Shown piece by piece: positions 6,999-7,449 of a DNA stretch of 7,449 nucleotides. Source of the DNA: Candidatus Eiseniibacteriota bacterium (GTDB taxonomy: Bacteria; Joyebacterota; Joyebacteria; Joyebacterales; Joyebacteraceae); contig DAOVNE010000055.1 of NCBI GenBank assembly GCA_030630395.1, positions 1-7,449 of the forward strand, read 5' to 3'. The number at the start of each line of letters is the position of its first letter. Position 1 is the first letter of the stretch. The notes under the pieces were generated by a model. It did not search any database and had not been told where the DNA came from. It worked only from the letters and a program-made list of their open reading frames with translations. Position numbers and translations under genes: made by a program.

Positions 6999-7105
6999 AA
7001 GTGCAACGAAGCTTGGCACTACGCTAACAGCGCGCCGAGCACCAGTCAACGATGATCGCCAAGAAGTGTAAAGTTTATCGACACTATTCGGTGGGCAGGA
7101 CTCTC

Positions 7106-7128
7106 GGTAGCGTGGCTAACTTACTACC
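7106..7128 (-). repeat. Leader inverted repeat GGTAG...CTACC
   Basis: GGTAG (7106-7110) and CTACC (7124-7128) can pair across a 13-base loop. The loop contains GCTAAC (7115-7120), repeated at 7023-7028, and ACGCT at 7021-7025 can pair with AGCGT at 7109-7113, so alternative leader folds are possible. The stem is weak alone. Confidence 0.3.
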
Positions 7129-7141
7129 ACATAGGAGGATA

Positions 7142-7156
7142 CCGGCGCTCAGCCGG
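7142..7156 (-). repeat. Leader hairpin CCGGC-TGAGC-GCCGG
   Basis: A perfect five-pair all-G/C stem with a five-base loop, about 65 bases into the predicted transcript and directly before the ATCCTCCT element. There is no T run after it, so it is not a canonical terminator. It could be a leader structure or a protein site. Confidence 0.4.
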
Positions 7157-7230
7157 GAATTCCGACTGTCGAGATGATTTACATACCCTGCCGAATCGCG
7201 TGCTCATCGCATTGACGACACGGACAGGAG

Positions 7231-7246
7231 TGCATCTGATGTGCCA
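7231..7246 (-). promoter_or_regulatory. Sigma-54 (RpoN) -24/-12 promoter driving the polysaccharide genes
   Basis: The minus strand reads TGGCAC-ATCAG-ATGCA, with C before the first T. Against the RpoN consensus YTGGCACG-N4-TTGCW it matches 11 of 13 defined positions, and the invariant GG and GC are exactly ten bases apart. It lies 13 bases after the ligase stop and points at the export gene. Sigma-54 promoters need an enhancer-binding ATPase; its site would probably fall inside the ligase coding region upstream. The expected start is near 7220. Confidence 0.62.
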
Positions 7247-7259
7247 GAAAGTGGTGATT

Positions 7260-7449
7260 TCAGGCGAGTTCTGCGATCTTTTCGACAAGATCCGGGAAGT
7301 CGATCCCGGCCGCCAGAGCGGCCATTGGAACGAGGCTCACTGCCGTCATCCCAGGGACGGTGTTGACCTCCAGACAGAACGGTTCAAGCTCATCGGTGAC
7401 CCGGAAGTCAACCCTCGCATACCCCGCGCACCCGAGCACACCGTACGCC
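7260..7449 (-). CDS. ddl: D-alanine--D-alanine ligase, C-terminal end only
   Basis: The last 62 residues and a TGA stop (tca on the plus strand at 7260-7262) of an ATP-grasp ligase; the rest lies beyond the window. It joins two D-alanines with ATP in the cytoplasm for peptidoglycan precursors. Seen: 'ARVDF', 'LEVNTVPGMT' and 'SLVPMAA'. Counting from the first visible residue, R12, D14, E27, N29, G33 and S38 keep exactly the spacing of E. coli DdlB R255, D257, E270, N272, G276 and S281 (metal, phosphate and substrate contacts), so this part looks intact. The ending 'LVEKIAELA' is a normal Ddl terminus. It has the same orientation as the polysaccharide genes but is separated by 379 bases and a promoter candidate, so it is probably a separate unit. 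Confidence 0.93.
   Translation of the reverse strand, partial: AYGVLGCAGYARVDFRVTDELEPFCLEVNTVPGMTAVSLVPMAALAAGIDFPDLVEKIAELA

Larger units (their letters stand above)
6881..7259 (-). other. Non-coding region: promoter plus long structured 5' leader of the polysaccharide genes
   Basis: This 379-base stretch lacks a credible gene on either strand and looks less G+C-rich than the flanking genes. On the minus strand it holds a sigma-54-type promoter near its upstream end and the exporter ribosome site at its downstream end. If transcription starts about 12 bases past the -12 element (near 7220), the untranslated leader is about 340 nt. Inside it are short inverted repeats at 7142-7156, 7106-7128 and 6982-6998, and a widely spaced inverted pair TTACACTT (6953-6960) and AAGTGTAA (7064-7071). 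The longest minus-strand ORF I read in the upstream part is 27 codons with no ribosome site. No rho-independent terminator for the ligase gene is apparent. Confidence 0.6.

Noticed and set aside
6743..7027. Plus-strand ORF of 94 codons reaching into the leader region.
   Set aside because: Over half overlaps the signal-peptide end of the export gene antisense. It has no recognisable domain or ribosome site, and its composition looks like a shadow frame.
7032..7047. Second sigma-54-like site on the minus strand (TGGTGC-N5-GCGCT).
   Set aside because: It has the GG-N10-GC spacing but lacks the TT of the -12 element and the CA of the -24 element; expected by chance in G+C-rich DNA.
7021..7049. 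Possible sigma-70 promoter on the minus strand: TTGACT, 17-base spacer, TAGCGT.
   Set aside because: The -35 is good (5/6) but the -10 matches only 3 of 6 with G/C in the core. Too weak to list beside the sigma-54 site, though a second start cannot be excluded.
7105..7114. CGGTAGCGTG on the plus strand, closely resembling the ops element recognised by RfaH.
   Set aside because: It is on the strand opposite to all genes, with no plus-strand gene downstream, so it could not act on this operon. Probably a chance match within an inverted repeat.
7124..7207. Minus-strand leader ORF of 27 codons as a possible leader peptide.
   Set aside because: No Shine-Dalgarno sequence precedes its ATG, there is no run of regulatory codons, and nothing suggests attenuation.

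Overview
The window is a bacterial polysaccharide-assembly locus, about 60% G+C by eye. All genes lie on the minus strand, so the biological order runs from high to low coordinates. A secreted SLBB-domain outer-membrane exporter together with a Wzz/tyrosine-kinase fusion points to a Gram-negative (diderm) envelope. I cannot name the taxon. The style would fit a deep-branching uncultivated diderm lineage, but that is only an impression.

Layout, in transcription order. 7449-7260 holds the last 62 residues of a D-alanine--D-alanine ligase (peptidoglycan synthesis), unrelated in function to what follows. 7259-6881 is a 379-base non-coding stretch with a convincing sigma-54-type promoter right behind the ligase stop, then a predicted leader of about 340 nt with several hairpin-forming repeats. 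Next comes a tightly packed six-gene run. It consists of a Wza-like export protein (6880-5876), a Wzz-type co-polymerase fused to a BY-kinase (5855-3618), UDP-GlcNAc 2-epimerase WecB (3595-2453), a family-2 polyprenyl-phosphate glycosyltransferase (2401-1634), a small 4-helix SMR/ArnE-like membrane protein (1637-1278) and a GT39/ArnT-like integral membrane glycosyltransferase (1277 to the window edge, 3' end missing). Gaps are 20, 22 and 51 nt, then a 4-nt ATGA overlap, then zero nt, so one transcript is likely.

How the genes fit together (inference from families). WecB supplies UDP-ManNAc. The exporter and the co-polymerase/kinase form the envelope-spanning export and chain-length module. 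The last three genes make a complete 'charge, flip, transfer' set: GT2 loads a sugar on polyprenyl phosphate, the SMR-like protein flips it, and the GT39 enzyme transfers it outside the membrane. This parallels ArnC/ArnE-ArnF/ArnT or GtrB/GtrA/Gtr. No flippase (Wzx), polymerase (Wzy) or initiating phosphoglycosyltransferase is seen; if present they lie beyond coordinate 1 or elsewhere.

The GT39 gene is easy to miss because it starts with GTG and runs off the window. I translated it by hand and it is open from 1277 to 1. I found no RNA genes, insertion sequences, CRISPR arrays or clear rho-independent terminators. The individual families are well known. The points most worth a second look are the sigma-54 promoter with its long leader, and the in-frame TAG junction between the flippase-like and GT39 genes.
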